Shown here in pieces: positions 24,604 to 32,664 of a stretch of 64,000 bases of DNA. Within the stretch, counting starts at the first letter, position 1; every line of letters begins with the position of its first letter. The notes below the pieces were generated by a model. That model saw only the letters and a program-made list of their open reading frames with translations, was not told where the DNA came from and did no database searches. This stretch comes from Novosphingobium indicum (GTDB lineage: Bacteria; Pseudomonadota; Alphaproteobacteria; Sphingomonadales; Sphingomonadaceae): contig NZ_BMLK01000005.1 of NCBI RefSeq assembly GCF_014645195.1, forward strand, positions 186,001-250,000, written 5' to 3'. A program made the position numbers and the translations under genes.

Positions 24604-25827
24604 CTAGACGACCAAACTGGTCCGGATTCCTTCTTCCCACTGCGCCAGCATCCGGGTGCCAATCTCCTCGAATTCCGGCTCCGCATGCATGTGACGCTTC
24701 AGTTGCGCCATTGTCTCGAACACTGCTTCGGCGATCGCGCCCAGCATGGCCTTGATCGCTGCGGGCGATCCAATCTGCCGGTTCGTGCCGAATACCAGCA
24801 ATTGCTTCTCCGTTGGCCACCTGGTCGAACCGTCGAGCGTCAGCGCCATCTGGTCAGCCTGAATATATGCCGTGGTGGTGACAAGGTCGTAGACCGGCGC
24901 CAGCGCCACCTCTCCTTCGATATCGTCGTAGACGATCCCGAAGTTCTTGAGGTGCGCGTCGCCGTTGCGCAACGCTGCATTGAGCGCGATCATCCGGAAG
25001 ATCGTTTCCGAACCCGTCGCGACCTGGTCGGGCGAGGCAAATTCGCGAAACCGCTTGAGGACAGCGGTTTCGTAAGAGCCGCGATATTTCTCGGCTGTCG
25101 CCCGTGCGTTGAGGACGCAAAAATCCTCGAAACCGCGGTATCGCCCGTCGCTGCGCAGATCGAACCGATCGATGACGAGCGCGCGCCCGTCGTCCGAAAG
25201 CTGGAAACGTGGAACCGGCAGGCCGCAACGTTCTGCGGCCTTGAGGCAGAAGAACTCGTTCGCAGCGAGCTGTGGATACTGGTCTTCCCAGAATTTGACG
25301 ATGTGCGTCGCGCCCTGAATGCTCGTGCGCTCGCCTGCCTCGGGCCCTGCCCCCCAGGCGACCTCGTCGCGGATGAGCAGCTTGGGCTGTACTCCGCTCA
25401 CGCCCGAATAGGCTGCAAACCGCTCAAGGAGATACTGGAACAGGTTGCCGTCCCGGCGACTGGCCAGAAGCTCGTCGACCGACTGGAACGGGACGGCCTG
25501 ATCCAGTTCGGCATGCTCGTCCGTGTAGCGCAGCCGGCCCACCTGCGAGCGCCCCACGATCGCAAGCAGGTCGAGGTCGTCGAATGTCCCGGTGGCTTTT
25601 GCGAAAGCCATGCGCAGCCGCTCCCGCAGCACGCCTTCGGGCAGGTTCATCTCGAATATCGGGGCAAGTCCGAACTCGCTGTCCCATGAGGCAAGGCGCA
25701 CCGGCATGGTGATTGACACCGCGTCTGCCGACCCGGCCCCGGAGGCATAGGCGAACGCCGTTCCCCTTGCCCCCTTGGCCCCGAGCAGACCTGCCCCTCG
25801 GCCATCGGTCCAGACCTTGATCGTCAT
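24604..25827 (-). CDS. hipA: HipA-family serine/threonine kinase toxin (407 aa)
   Basis: HipA hallmarks are present: SGVQPK (144-149, autophosphorylated Ser loop), HIVKF with Lys178 for ATP, RFD (221-223), NGDAHLKN catalytic loop (288-295) and LAPVYDLV with the metal-binding Asp314. HipA kinases phosphorylate glutamyl-tRNA synthetase or other targets and cause dormancy. Both N-subdomain-1 and the C-lobe are intact. It overlaps the HipB gene by 4 nt. Confidence 0.92.
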   Translation of the reverse strand: MTIKVWTDGRGAGLLGAKGARGTAFAYASGAGSADAVSITMPVRLASWDSEFGLAPIFEMNLPEGVLRERLRMAFAKATGTFDDLDLLAIVGRSQVGRLRYTDEHAELDQAVPFQSVDELLASRRDGNLFQYLLERFAAYSGVSGVQPKLLIRDEVAWGAGPEAGERTSIQGATHIVKFWEDQYPQLAANEFFCLKAAERCGLPVPRFQLSDDGRALVIDRFDLRSDGRYRGFEDFCVLNARATAEKYRGSYETAVLKRFREFASPDQVATGSETIFRMIALNAALRNGDAHLKNFGIVYDDIEGEVALAPVYDLVTTTAYIQADQMALTLDGSTRWPTEKQLLVFGTNRQIGSPAAIKAMLGAIAEAVFETMAQLKRHMHAEPEFEEIGTRMLAQWEEGIRTSLVV

Positions 25828-26084
25828 GCCTGATCATCCGTTTCGGAGAGAAGGTCCTCGAGGGTTGGCCGTCCCCGATTGGCTTCACCCAGCTTCAAGG
25901 TCAGCCCAAGCGCGGACAGAATTCGTGCGATCTTGCCGAATCCCAGTTCCGCCAAGCGGCCATTTTCCAGCGCATCGAGCGTCGATCGCCCAATACGCGC
26001 GCGCCGGGCAAGCTCGGCCTGTGTCAGCCGCTGCGTGCTGCGGTGCTGCGCGATCAATTTTCCGAGAGTGGCCAGATCCAACAT
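25824..26084 (-). CDS. hipB: HipB-like Xre-family antitoxin (86 aa)
   Basis: Cro/C1 HTH: LGKLIAQHRSTQRLTQAELARR followed by IGRSTLDALENGRL. It neutralises HipA and represses the operon. ATG 26084 is chosen; a GTG at 26090 is an alternative. A minus-strand promoter (TTGATT, 17 nt, TATATC) lies within 26092-26123. Confidence 0.88.
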   Translation of the reverse strand: MLDLATLGKLIAQHRSTQRLTQAELARRARIGRSTLDALENGRLAELGFGKIARILSALGLTLKLGEANRGRPTLEDLLSETDDQA

Positions 26085-26099
26085 TTGCACGATATACTA

Positions 26100-26260
26100 G
26101 GCAATTATGAACGAATCAAGATATATACCTCATATATAATGCAAGCCGAGCCATCATCTGATTATGGGGTAAATGGGTTCAATGGCCGACACACGCAGGG
26201 CAAGCCTGACCTACAGGAAACGGCATGACACATTTTTCTAATTATGGCATAAAGTGCGAC
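26100..26260. promoter_or_regulatory. HipBA upstream region with repeated ATTATGG motifs
   Basis: The 225-nt AT-rich divergent gap between hipB and vapB contains imperfect direct repeats ATTATGGGGTAAA (26161) and ATTATGGCATAAA (26241), plus a shorter AATTATGAACG near 26103. They may be HipB and/or VapB operators. Confidence 0.35.
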
Positions 26261-26315
26261 AAGTGCCCTAATTCTACGGTCTGGTCCCGGCTGAGGGCTG
26301 ATAAGGAGTAGTGCC

Positions 26316-26561
26316 ATGACAGTGCAAGTGATGATCACTCCCAACGGTCGGATGAGCCTTCCGGCCGATATCCGCAAGCGCCTCGGTCTTGCTGGCGGCG
26401 GTGCGTTGCTCGTCGAGGAAACCGAAGACGGTGTGATCTTGAGAACGGTCGCGCAGTCGATCGCGCACGCACAGGCTCTGGCGAAGAAGTATACCGGAAA
26501 AAATGTCGACGCTTCGGTCGACGCTTTTCTCGCCCGTCGGCGTGAGGAATCCGGCGAATGA
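26316..26561 (+). CDS. vapB: AbrB/MazE-type VapB antitoxin (81 aa)
   Basis: Swapped-hairpin AbrB signature near the N-terminus: VMITPNGRMSLPADIRKRLG, then LLVEETEDGVILRT. A C-terminal helix should bind the PIN toxin. It overlaps vapC by 4 nt (ATGA). Confidence 0.88.
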   Translation: MTVQVMITPNGRMSLPADIRKRLGLAGGGALLVEETEDGVILRTVAQSIAHAQALAKKYTGKNVDASVDAFLARRREESGE

Positions 26562-26947
26562 GCGATGTCGTGCTCGACGCATCGGCTTTGCTCGCCCTGC
26601 TCCGTGATGAGCCGGGCGCGGGCAAGGTTGCTGAAACCATCGCAGACGCGCGGATGTCGAGCGTCAATTACGCCGAGGTCGTCAGCCACTTCATTCACGT
26701 AGGCATGCCAGCCGATCAAGTCGACGACATGCTGAGGCCATTGCCGATGGCGATCGTCGAAGCCGATCAGGCGCTTGCCACGATCGCCGGACGGCTACGC
26801 GCGGCGACGGCCGAGGCCGGCCTGTCGCTTGGCGATCGCTTTTGCCTGGCGCTCGCGCATCGTGACGCACTTCCCGCCCTCACCGCCGACAAGCAGTGGC
26901 GCACGGTCGCCGACGCTGCCGGCGTAACCGTCACGGTCATCAGGTGA
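26558..26947 (+). CDS. vapC: PIN-domain ribonuclease toxin VapC (129 aa)
   Basis: PIN active-site acids in order: Asp7 (VVLDASAL), Glu40 (NYAEVV), Asp93 (LGDRFCLALA) and Asp111 (LTADK). Length and order match VapC, an Mg2+-dependent endoribonuclease often targeting initiator tRNA or rRNA. Paired with the overlapping vapB. Confidence 0.92.
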   Translation: MSDVVLDASALLALLRDEPGAGKVAETIADARMSSVNYAEVVSHFIHVGMPADQVDDMLRPLPMAIVEADQALATIAGRLRAATAEAGLSLGDRFCLALAHRDALPALTADKQWRTVADAAGVTVTVIR

Positions 26948-27005
26948 TCCGATGCAATCCGATGCCGCCTTGCGGTGGCCTCCGATGCAGGACTACTAAG
27001 TCACT

Positions 27006-28160
27006 ATGACGCGGGCGCCAGTTCATCCAGAACTTTTCACATGGGCGCGAGAGCGTGCCGGCTTGAGCGTTGAGGATTTGGATCACCGCTTCCCAAAACT
27101 GGCATTGTGGGAATCTGGTGAGGCTCAACCCACGATCAAGCAGCTGCAATCCTTCGCTGCCGCAGTACATGTCCCCGTAGGTTACCTCTTTTTGCCTGCT
27201 CCCCCGCAGGAACAACTGCCTATTCCGGATTTTCGGACCATTGACGGTCGTGGTGTGCACCGCCCGAGCCCAAACCTCATCGACATGGTCTACGCGTGCC
27301 AGGAACGGCAGGGTTGGTTCAAGGACTATGCCCGGACGGTGCGTCTGCCTGAACTGGCGTTTGTCGGCAGCGCCACGCTGAACGAGCGACCCGCTGCAGT
27401 CGCCGCTCGCATGGCCGAGGCACTTGCATTCGATCTTGAAGCGCGAGCGGCTTGTCGAACCTGGGAAGACGCCTTGCGCCTGTTCATCGGGCACGCTGAT
27501 AGCATCGGCGCGTTGGTCATGGTTAGCGGAGTTGTTCTGAGCAACAACAACCGGCGACTCGACCCTGAGGAATTCCGGGGCTTTGCCCTCGTCGATCCCC
27601 AGGCACCGCTTGTTTTCATCAACGGCTCGGACAGCAAGTCTGCGCAGATGTTCACGCTTGCCCACGAGTTGGCGCACCTCTGGCTCGGCGCTTCTGCCAT
27701 CTCCAATGCCAGTGCCGCACCGGTCGCTGGATTTCGACGCGAGGAAGTCTGGTGCAATGCCGTTGCCGCAGAACTTCTTGTTCCGCTGGCTGTGCTGCGC
27801 GCCGATCTGGTTGCAGACGAACCGCTCGAGCATGCAATCTCCCGTCTTGCACGCCGATACAAGGTCAGCAGTCTCGTCATCCTGCGACGTCTGCTTGATG
27901 CGAATTGGTTGACGCGGGACGCGTACGATGCGGCCTGGGCGGCAGAGCGAGCGCGGTTGCGCGCTATTGCGGAGCGGGGCGGCGGCGGCGGCGATTTCTA
28001 TCGCACAACCCTTTCGCGCGTCAGCCGGCGCTTCGCGCGCGCACTCGTTGAGAGCACGCTCGAAGGACAGACCCTCTATCGCGATGCCTTCCGTATGCTG
28101 GGTGTCGCCAAGACTGAGACATTCAACAATATCGGCCATGAAGTGGGGGTGTTGCCTTGA
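27006..28160 (+). CDS. ImmA/IrrE-family metallopeptidase (384 aa)
   Basis: An N-terminal Xre-like helical region (LFTWARERAGLSVEDLDHR, then PTIKQLQSFAAAVHVPVGYLF) is followed by an ImmA/IrrE zincin with HELAHLWLG at 220-228. Such COG2856 proteins combine a DNA-binding part and a protease; they act as antitoxin-like or regulatory proteases. The stop overlaps the TTG start of the DUF4411 gene, which makes the pair look like a TA-type bicistron. Confidence 0.85.
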   Translation: MTRAPVHPELFTWARERAGLSVEDLDHRFPKLALWESGEAQPTIKQLQSFAAAVHVPVGYLFLPAPPQEQLPIPDFRTIDGRGVHRPSPNLIDMVYACQERQGWFKDYARTVRLPELAFVGSATLNERPAAVAARMAEALAFDLEARAACRTWEDALRLFIGHADSIGALVMVSGVVLSNNNRRLDPEEFRGFALVDPQAPLVFINGSDSKSAQMFTLAHELAHLWLGASAISNASAAPVAGFRREEVWCNAVAAELLVPLAVLRADLVADEPLEHAISRLARRYKVSSLVILRRLLDANWLTRDAYDAAWAAERARLRAIAERGGGGGDFYRTTLSRVSRRFARALVESTLEGQTLYRDAFRMLGVAKTETFNNIGHEVGVLP

Positions 28161-28654
28161 GCCGCTACCTCCTGGACGCCAATGTCTTCATCCAGGGCAA
28201 GAACCTTCACTACGGTTTCGACTTCTGCCCGGCCTTCTGGGACTGGCTTGTCGAGCAAAATCAAGCGGGCGTCGTCGCAAGCATCGAGAAAGTCAGCGAC
28301 GAATTGGTAGGCGCGGGCGACGAACTTGCCGACTGGGCAACCGCGCGAGGCCGACCGTTCTTTCTCGCCCCGGATGATGTGGTCTTGCCTGCCCTGGGCG
28401 AAGTGTCAGCCTGGGCGACGGGACAGAATTACGAACCAGCTGCAATCGCCACCTTCCTCCAGGTTGCAGACTACTGGCTTATCGCCCATGCAAGGGCTCA
28501 CGAATTCATCGTGGTGACCCACGAGGTGCCTTCGGAATCGGTACGCAAGATCAAGATCCCGAATGCGTGTATCGGGCTCGGGATAACCTGCGTCTCGCGA
28601 TATGAGATGCTGCGCCGCGAGCGTGCCCGCTTCGTGCTTGGTGTAGCTACCTAG
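28157..28654 (+). CDS. DUF4411 PIN-like protein, probable toxin (165 aa)
   Basis: The start RYLLDANVFIQGKNLHYGFDFCP is the DUF4411 opening with the PIN Asp (LLDAN). Later acids occur in EVPSESV and IVVTHE. DUF4411 proteins are usually encoded next to ImmA/IrrE proteins, as here. The start is the TTG at 28157, which overlaps the upstream stop (TTGA), a strong sign of translational coupling. Confidence 0.8.
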   Translation: MSRYLLDANVFIQGKNLHYGFDFCPAFWDWLVEQNQAGVVASIEKVSDELVGAGDELADWATARGRPFFLAPDDVVLPALGEVSAWATGQNYEPAAIATFLQVADYWLIAHARAHEFIVVTHEVPSESVRKIKIPNACIGLGITCVSRYEMLRRERARFVLGVAT

Positions 28655-28798
28655 ATATCGCAATTATGCCGTCTTGCTGACTACGTCGCCTCGATGACTG
28701 ATGCTCACCTCCTCAAGACCTACGAGCGGCTAATCTCGCCTCGGCATGGCAATTGAGCCAACCAGTGTCGTCCGAAGCGACCCATCTGGAATACGGCG

Positions 28799-28840
28799 TT
28801 TACCCTGCAAATCCCCGCACTCGCTCAGTCGCAGGGTAAA
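28799..28840. terminator. 10-bp perfect inverted repeat with 22-nt loop
   Basis: TTTACCCTGC (28799-28808) and GCAGGGTAAA (28831-28840). It is placed between the convergent DUF4411 gene and the 28873 gene, so it may be a bidirectional terminator; the long loop would also suit a recombination or protein-binding site. Confidence 0.5.
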
Positions 28841-28872
28841 TCGGCCTCAAACCTGATCTGCACGGGATGCAA

Positions 28873-29142
28873 TCAGCTCTCCTCGCCAGCATTTGCCTGA
28901 TCGAGCAGGTCCATGAACCGCCGTGCCGCATCGCGGTCGCCAGCGTCCGCGAAGGCCGCATCGAGATCAGGCGCCGAGCCCAGCATGTAGAGCAGCGACC
29001 ACATGGCGAACCTGCGTCCCTTGTCGGCCTCCAGCCCGAACTCGACCTGCATGCGCTCGATCCCGCTCGCCATCGCATCGGCGGAAACATTCCCAAGGTC
29101 CTCTGTCCCGAAGAACCGCCGCATCTGATCGTCAAATTCCAT
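28873..29142 (-). CDS. Small acidic hypothetical protein (89 aa)
   Basis: Product starts MEFDDQMRRFFGTEDLGN and is helical and acidic; no family recognised. ATG 29142 is in the expected place but the ribosome site is weak. Codon use is like the plasmid backbone. Confidence 0.6.
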   Translation of the reverse strand: MEFDDQMRRFFGTEDLGNVSADAMASGIERMQVEFGLEADKGRRFAMWSLLYMLGSAPDLDAAFADAGDRDAARRFMDLLDQANAGEES

Positions 29143-29776
29143 GCGTCTGCTTCGACAAAGTTGAGCGGCCCTGTCAAGATTGCCGCACTCGGTCCCGCGC
29201 GCCTTGCAGCCGCGCTCCTGCGGGTGCGGCGCTTCCCGTATTGGGCCGCCGGCACTCTTGCCTCCGGCTCCGTCGCCGTCCCGCACCCGTGACAAGCACG
29301 GGGCCCGCGAGACGACGGACTTGCTCCGGCAAGGGGTCCGTCCCTTGTTGCTGGCCGCGCCGTCGTCGGCGCTGGCCAGGGCGATCCCGCCTGCCTCCAC
29401 CGAGCGGGCACATAGGCGCCCTGTGGGAGGCCTGAAAGGCGGGTCGCAGTCGATGCGGTGTTTTGCCGTTCACCCCGAACGCGCGCGCGGTTCGGGGGCA
29501 AAACCTTCCCACTCTCTCATCTCGGTGGCCGAGCGAAATCGGCATCGCCAAAGCATGACGCCTGGGAGCTGGCGGCCGTCAAGGATCGCGGGTGCCCCCC
29601 GATTTTGCGTGCCCTGCGGCGTGCGCCTTGTGCGCCACAAAACCGGCTCCCCCCACGCCCGCTGCTCGCGGCGGCGTGGCCCAAGCCCCGCCGTCCTGTG
29701 ACTGCCTGACTCCGGCGTCCTTCAAGGCACATCTTTCATCGCGGTGATGAGAGAGATCGATCCTTCGGAGGATATC
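29143..29776. other. 634-nt GC-rich non-coding region upstream of the DUF2493 gene
   Basis: I see no supported gene. The segment 29554-29690 is a diverged copy of 31032-31165, sharing blocks such as CCCTGCGG, CGCCTTG, CGGCTCCCCC and GCGGCGG in the same order. It ends about 90 nt before the DUF2493 start, as its partner ends about 70 nt before the 31236 gene, so it is probably a shared regulatory element. Confidence 0.5.
29554..29690 (+). repeat. Diverged non-coding repeat, copy 1
   Basis: Aligns over about 130 nt with 31032-31165: AGCATGACG / AGCGTGATG, GTCAAG, CCCCC-ATTTT, CCCTGCGGC, CGCCTTG, AAAA-CGGCTCCCCC, CCCGCTG and GCGGCGG occur in the same order and spacing. It sits upstream of a plasmid gene start in both places. 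Confidence 0.65.
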
Positions 29777-30820
29777 ATGACAACTCGTTTCTCGAACTTT
29801 TCCGATCTTGCCGAACACTATGCGCGAGAGATCGCAACGCCTGACTATGCCCGGGCCTTCATGGAGCAGGCCGAGCTCTCCCGGCTATCGGTCGCAGACG
29901 AACCCAGCTCGGCCGAAATGCCCGATCCGGATGCCGCACAGGCGGCGATCGAGATGATGCTGGCAACGGTCTTCGACCTGTTTCGCGACACCCGCATGGA
30001 GGACTTCGCGAGCGAAGTCGCCTGGGGCATCGCCAACAGCTTTCATGTAGTGGCGAAACGCCTCGACGACCGTGAGGATGCCATGGCGAAAAAGCTCCAG
30101 GAGAAGCTTCGCGAATACGATCCCAGCGAGGTTTACGCCACCGACGTCGAAGACCTTACCATGCAGGCCAGGAGCCTGGCCGAGTGCCGCGACGCGATGG
30201 AGTGCATGCGCGATCATGCCGCTTCGATCTATCTTGTCGAAACCGGCCGTCCCTTCTCGCCGGTGCGTGGTTCGCGGGTCTCGATGAAAAACAACGCCTC
30301 GATGATCGAAGCGCGCGATTACCTTGCCTCTCAGCGCGCACAGCGCCGCGAGCAGTTTGCGCCCTCGGGTCCGGTCGTGGTGTTCTCGGGCGGACAGCAA
30401 TTTGCTGATATCGGCCAGGTGCGCGACTACCTCGATGCAGTGCATGAACGTATCCCGTCGATGGTGCTGGCGACCACCGCGCAGAACAAGGGCGCCGATG
30501 TCATCGCGGCTTCCTGGGCATCGCGTCGGGGCGTGCCGGTGATCCTGTGCAAGCCCGATGCATCGCGCGGTGCTTCCGCGCCCTATCAGCGCAACGCCCG
30601 AATGCTCGCGTTCAAGCCGGTCGAGGCGATTGTCTGCAGCGGCGGCGGTATCCAGGCGAACCTTGCCGACCGTCTGCGCGAGGCACGCATTCCGCTCCAT
30701 ATCGTGCGCGAAGTGGGTGCCGATAATGAACCCGTGCAGCGCCAGGCGAAGGTCGCGGCGCAAGGCGGACAGCAAACCGCAAAGCGGGTCGCCAATGGGG
30801 ACGATCTCCCGCCGTTCTGA
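29777..30820 (+). CDS. DUF2493/YspA-cpYpsA-like SLOG-family protein (347 aa)
   Basis: The C-terminal part (about 205-315) follows the DUF2493 SLOG pattern: VVVFSGGQQFADIGQVRDYL, NKGADVIAASWASRRGVPVIL, RNARMLAF and AIVCSGGGIQANLADRL, i.e. a Rossmann-like nucleotide-binding fold that may bind or hydrolyse nucleotide-derived signals. The N-terminal 200 residues are helical, as in plasmid-borne forms. The ATG at 29777 follows CGGAGGAT. A terminator at 30852-30887 closes the unit. Confidence 0.8.
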   Translation: MTTRFSNFSDLAEHYAREIATPDYARAFMEQAELSRLSVADEPSSAEMPDPDAAQAAIEMMLATVFDLFRDTRMEDFASEVAWGIANSFHVVAKRLDDREDAMAKKLQEKLREYDPSEVYATDVEDLTMQARSLAECRDAMECMRDHAASIYLVETGRPFSPVRGSRVSMKNNASMIEARDYLASQRAQRREQFAPSGPVVVFSGGQQFADIGQVRDYLDAVHERIPSMVLATTAQNKGADVIAASWASRRGVPVILCKPDASRGASAPYQRNARMLAFKPVEAIVCSGGGIQANLADRLREARIPLHIVREVGADNEPVQRQAKVAAQGGQQTAKRVANGDDLPPF

Positions 30821-30851
30821 GCGACCGACCCATCAACTCCACGGTTCTCGT

Positions 30852-30887
30852 AAAAGGGTGTCCGGCCTCACCGCCGGATGCCCTTTT
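30852..30887 (+). terminator. Rho-independent-like terminator after the DUF2493 gene
   Basis: AAAAGGG-TG-TCCGGC pairs with GCCGGA-TG-CCCTTTT with a 2-nt internal mismatch and 6-nt loop, ending in TTTT. It lies 31 nt beyond the stop. Confidence 0.75.
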
Positions 30888-31235
30888 CTGCTGTCGGTTG
30901 AGCTCTCCCCTGCCCGGCTCGCTCGCATGCTGGCCCCGCCAGTGACGGCCTATGGCCTGCTGGCGGGACGGCATGGCTCGCATCGGCCGGACTGGATGGA
31001 TAGGGGGGTATTCCTTCTCGCAGACTTCCAAGCGTGATGACCGCCATTGGCACGCGTCAAGAAGGGCGGTTCCCCCAATTTTCACGGGCCCCTGCGGCTA
31101 CGCCTTGAACCCGAAAAAATCGGCTCCCCCACCCCCGCTGGCGCGGCGGTCCTGCGGCCCGTTCCGTGACCCGCGCCAAGCGCGATCATCCTGCCTCGAG
31201 ACCTCTTTTCAACGTCTCTTTCAGAGGAGGTTTTT
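30888..31235. other. Non-coding GC-rich region, includes repeat copy 2
   Basis: No supported gene. A repeat copy occupies 31032-31165, followed by a strong ribosome site (AGAGGAGG) for the next gene. I see no obvious sigma70 promoter. Confidence 0.45.
31032..31165 (+). repeat. Diverged non-coding repeat, copy 2
   Basis: Partner of 29554-29690 (see that entry). It ends about 70 nt before the ATG of the small gene at 31236. Confidence 0.65.
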
Positions 31236-31547
31236 ATGAACGCTCTCGTTTCCCGTTTCGAAATTCCGGAATTCGATCATTTTGGTTACGACGCTGCCAT
31301 TCGCACCGCAACCATGCGCGCCGCGCACAGCTTCTTCGACTGCCACGTGATCGAGGACGCAGACGGCTCGTTCCGCGTTGTCGAGGAAGGCGATTACAAC
31401 GCGCTGCCGATGCACCTCATCGACCGCATCGTCCATACGGTCCAGGGCCAGATGGCCGACGACTTCGACGAGGAGAACATCGCGCGCGCCGCCAGCTTCA
31501 TGAGCGTTCTGATGGACGCCGACTGGGACGATGACTGCCCGTTCTGA
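31236..31547 (+). CDS. Small acidic hypothetical protein (103 aa)
   Basis: Starts MNALVSRFEIPEFDHFGYDA and ends in a very acidic tail (DADWDDDCPF) that resembles the acidic-Pro-Phe tip of SSB proteins. No family recognised. The ribosome site AGAGGAGG is strong. Followed by two hairpins. Confidence 0.7.
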   Translation: MNALVSRFEIPEFDHFGYDAAIRTATMRAAHSFFDCHVIEDADGSFRVVEEGDYNALPMHLIDRIVHTVQGQMADDFDEENIARAASFMSVLMDADWDDDCPF

Positions 31548-31563
31548 TGCACCGATCGCGATC

Positions 31564-31598
31564 AAGCCGGAGGGATCCAATGTGGGTCTCTCCGGCTT
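31564..31598. terminator. 9-bp stem-loop downstream of the 31236 gene
   Basis: AAGCCGGAG (31564-31572) pairs with CTCCGGCTT (31590-31598) with a 17-nt loop, followed by GTTCGTTTTC on the plus strand. Confidence 0.65.
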
Positions 31599-31618
31599 GT
31601 TCGTTTTCGGGAAGCAAA

Positions 31619-31653
31619 AGCGCCGCCGGACACATCGAGTGCCCGGCGGCGCT
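31619..31653. terminator. 11-bp stem-loop, convergent terminator
   Basis: AGCGCCGCCGG (31619-31629) pairs with CCGGCGGCGCT (31643-31653). It is the second hairpin between convergent genes and probably serves the minus-strand gene at 31675. Confidence 0.6.
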
Positions 31654-31674
31654 GGTCTCTTGCCGAGACCGGTT

Positions 31675-31902
31675 TCAGCTTGCCGACAAACGCTTTTCCG
31701 CCTCGTCGAGCCCGAGCTTGCCGAGCGTTGCGAAGAACGCTTCGACCCGCTCGAACGGCGCCTTGCCAAGCGGGCTCTTGCGCATCAGCTCGATGCTCGC
31801 CTTTTGCTCGTTATCGCGCAGTTTCGCTTCACGCGCAGCCAGCGCGTCGCGATCCTTTGCAATGGCTTGACGTTCGGCTTCAAGGCTTCCTCTTCTGGCC
31901 AT
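31675..31902 (-). CDS. Small coiled-coil-like protein (75 aa)
   Basis: Starts MARRGSLEAERQAIAKDRDA, a charged heptad-like helix, then a short C-terminal domain. No family recognised. ATG 31902 is chosen because GGAG lies 7 nt upstream (ATG 31908 would be 1 nt away). It may be a relaxosome or regulatory accessory given its position beside the candidate oriT. Confidence 0.6.
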   Translation of the reverse strand: MARRGSLEAERQAIAKDRDALAAREAKLRDNEQKASIELMRKSPLGKAPFERVEAFFATLGKLGLDEAEKRLSAS

Positions 31903-31908
31903 GATCAT

Positions 31909-32373
31909 ACTCCTGGGTGGTGCTGAAACCTCCCGACCACAAGCCTTGCCCGGGCTTGTGCCTTTGGCAAGCCCTTGTGCATCATGAGGCGCAAATTTCC
32001 GGCGAACTGGCGAAGTAAACTACGCCGGTGCCAGCGCCATTTCTTGCCGTGAAGGCCCCTCCCCATATCCTCATAAGTGCTGACAACCCCGCGAGCGACG
32101 GCATGGGTGGGATTGATTGGATGTTTTGCAGACCGTACACGGCCTTGCCGTTGTGGGAATGGCAGAAATCGGCATGTTTACGCACGGTATGGCTTGTATT
32201 CTGGCGTATTACAATCTGGCCGACACAACCGTAAGCGGCTGAACTCCGCCATTTCGGGCGTAATACGATGTGATACGCCCGCTACCTGTGACCTTTCGCT
32301 TGCCACCCCCTTTGCGATAGCCTAAATTCCTAGTCGCGCAATTCCCGCCAGGCCCTTTTCGAAGGGGTTGGCG
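31909..32373. other. Candidate oriT region upstream of the mobilisation genes
   Basis: This 465-nt gene-free stretch directly precedes the RHH-traD-traI operon. It has inverted repeats: CACAAGCC/GGCTTGTG (31937-31959 area), CGTATTAC (32205-32212) with GTAATACG (32260-32267), and CGGGCGTA (32255-32262) with TACGCCCG (32274-32281). GCGTATTACAATCTGGCC near 32204 is loosely like the nic region of TrwC-type MobF plasmids. Position and repeats suggest oriT, but the nic site is not proven. Confidence 0.45.
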
Positions 32374-32664
32374 ATGACAGATACGGTTCTGATTTCGGTG
32401 CGGTTGCCGCAGCCGATTGCCGAGGCGGCCAAGGCCGCTGCCGAAGCGCAAAAGACTTCCCGGTCCAATCTCGTGCGAATCGCGCTTGAGCATTTTCTCG
32501 ATGGCGTCGCGGGCGCTTCCGAACTGGACCGGCGGAGGCAGTTCTCGCTCGAGTATCTCTTCCTCGCGCTCGACCTCATCATCCAGCGGCAATACGCCGA
32601 CGTGCACGGCGAACTTCTCGCCGAAGCCGAAGCCAGGATGGAGGCGCTTTGTGGCGCGGCCTGA
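32374..32664 (+). CDS. Ribbon-helix-helix accessory protein of the relaxosome (96 aa)
   Basis: Residues TVLISVRLPQPIAEAAKAAA then TSRSNLVRIALEHFL form a CopG/Arc-type strand-helix-helix. It is encoded just before traD, where TraY- or TrwA-like oriT-binding proteins often sit, so it likely binds oriT and autoregulates the operon. The ATG at 32374 is preferred over TTG 32368. Its stop lies 14 nt inside the traD gene. Confidence 0.72.
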   Translation: MTDTVLISVRLPQPIAEAAKAAAEAQKTSRSNLVRIALEHFLDGVAGASELDRRRQFSLEYLFLALDLIIQRQYADVHGELLAEAEARMEALCGAA

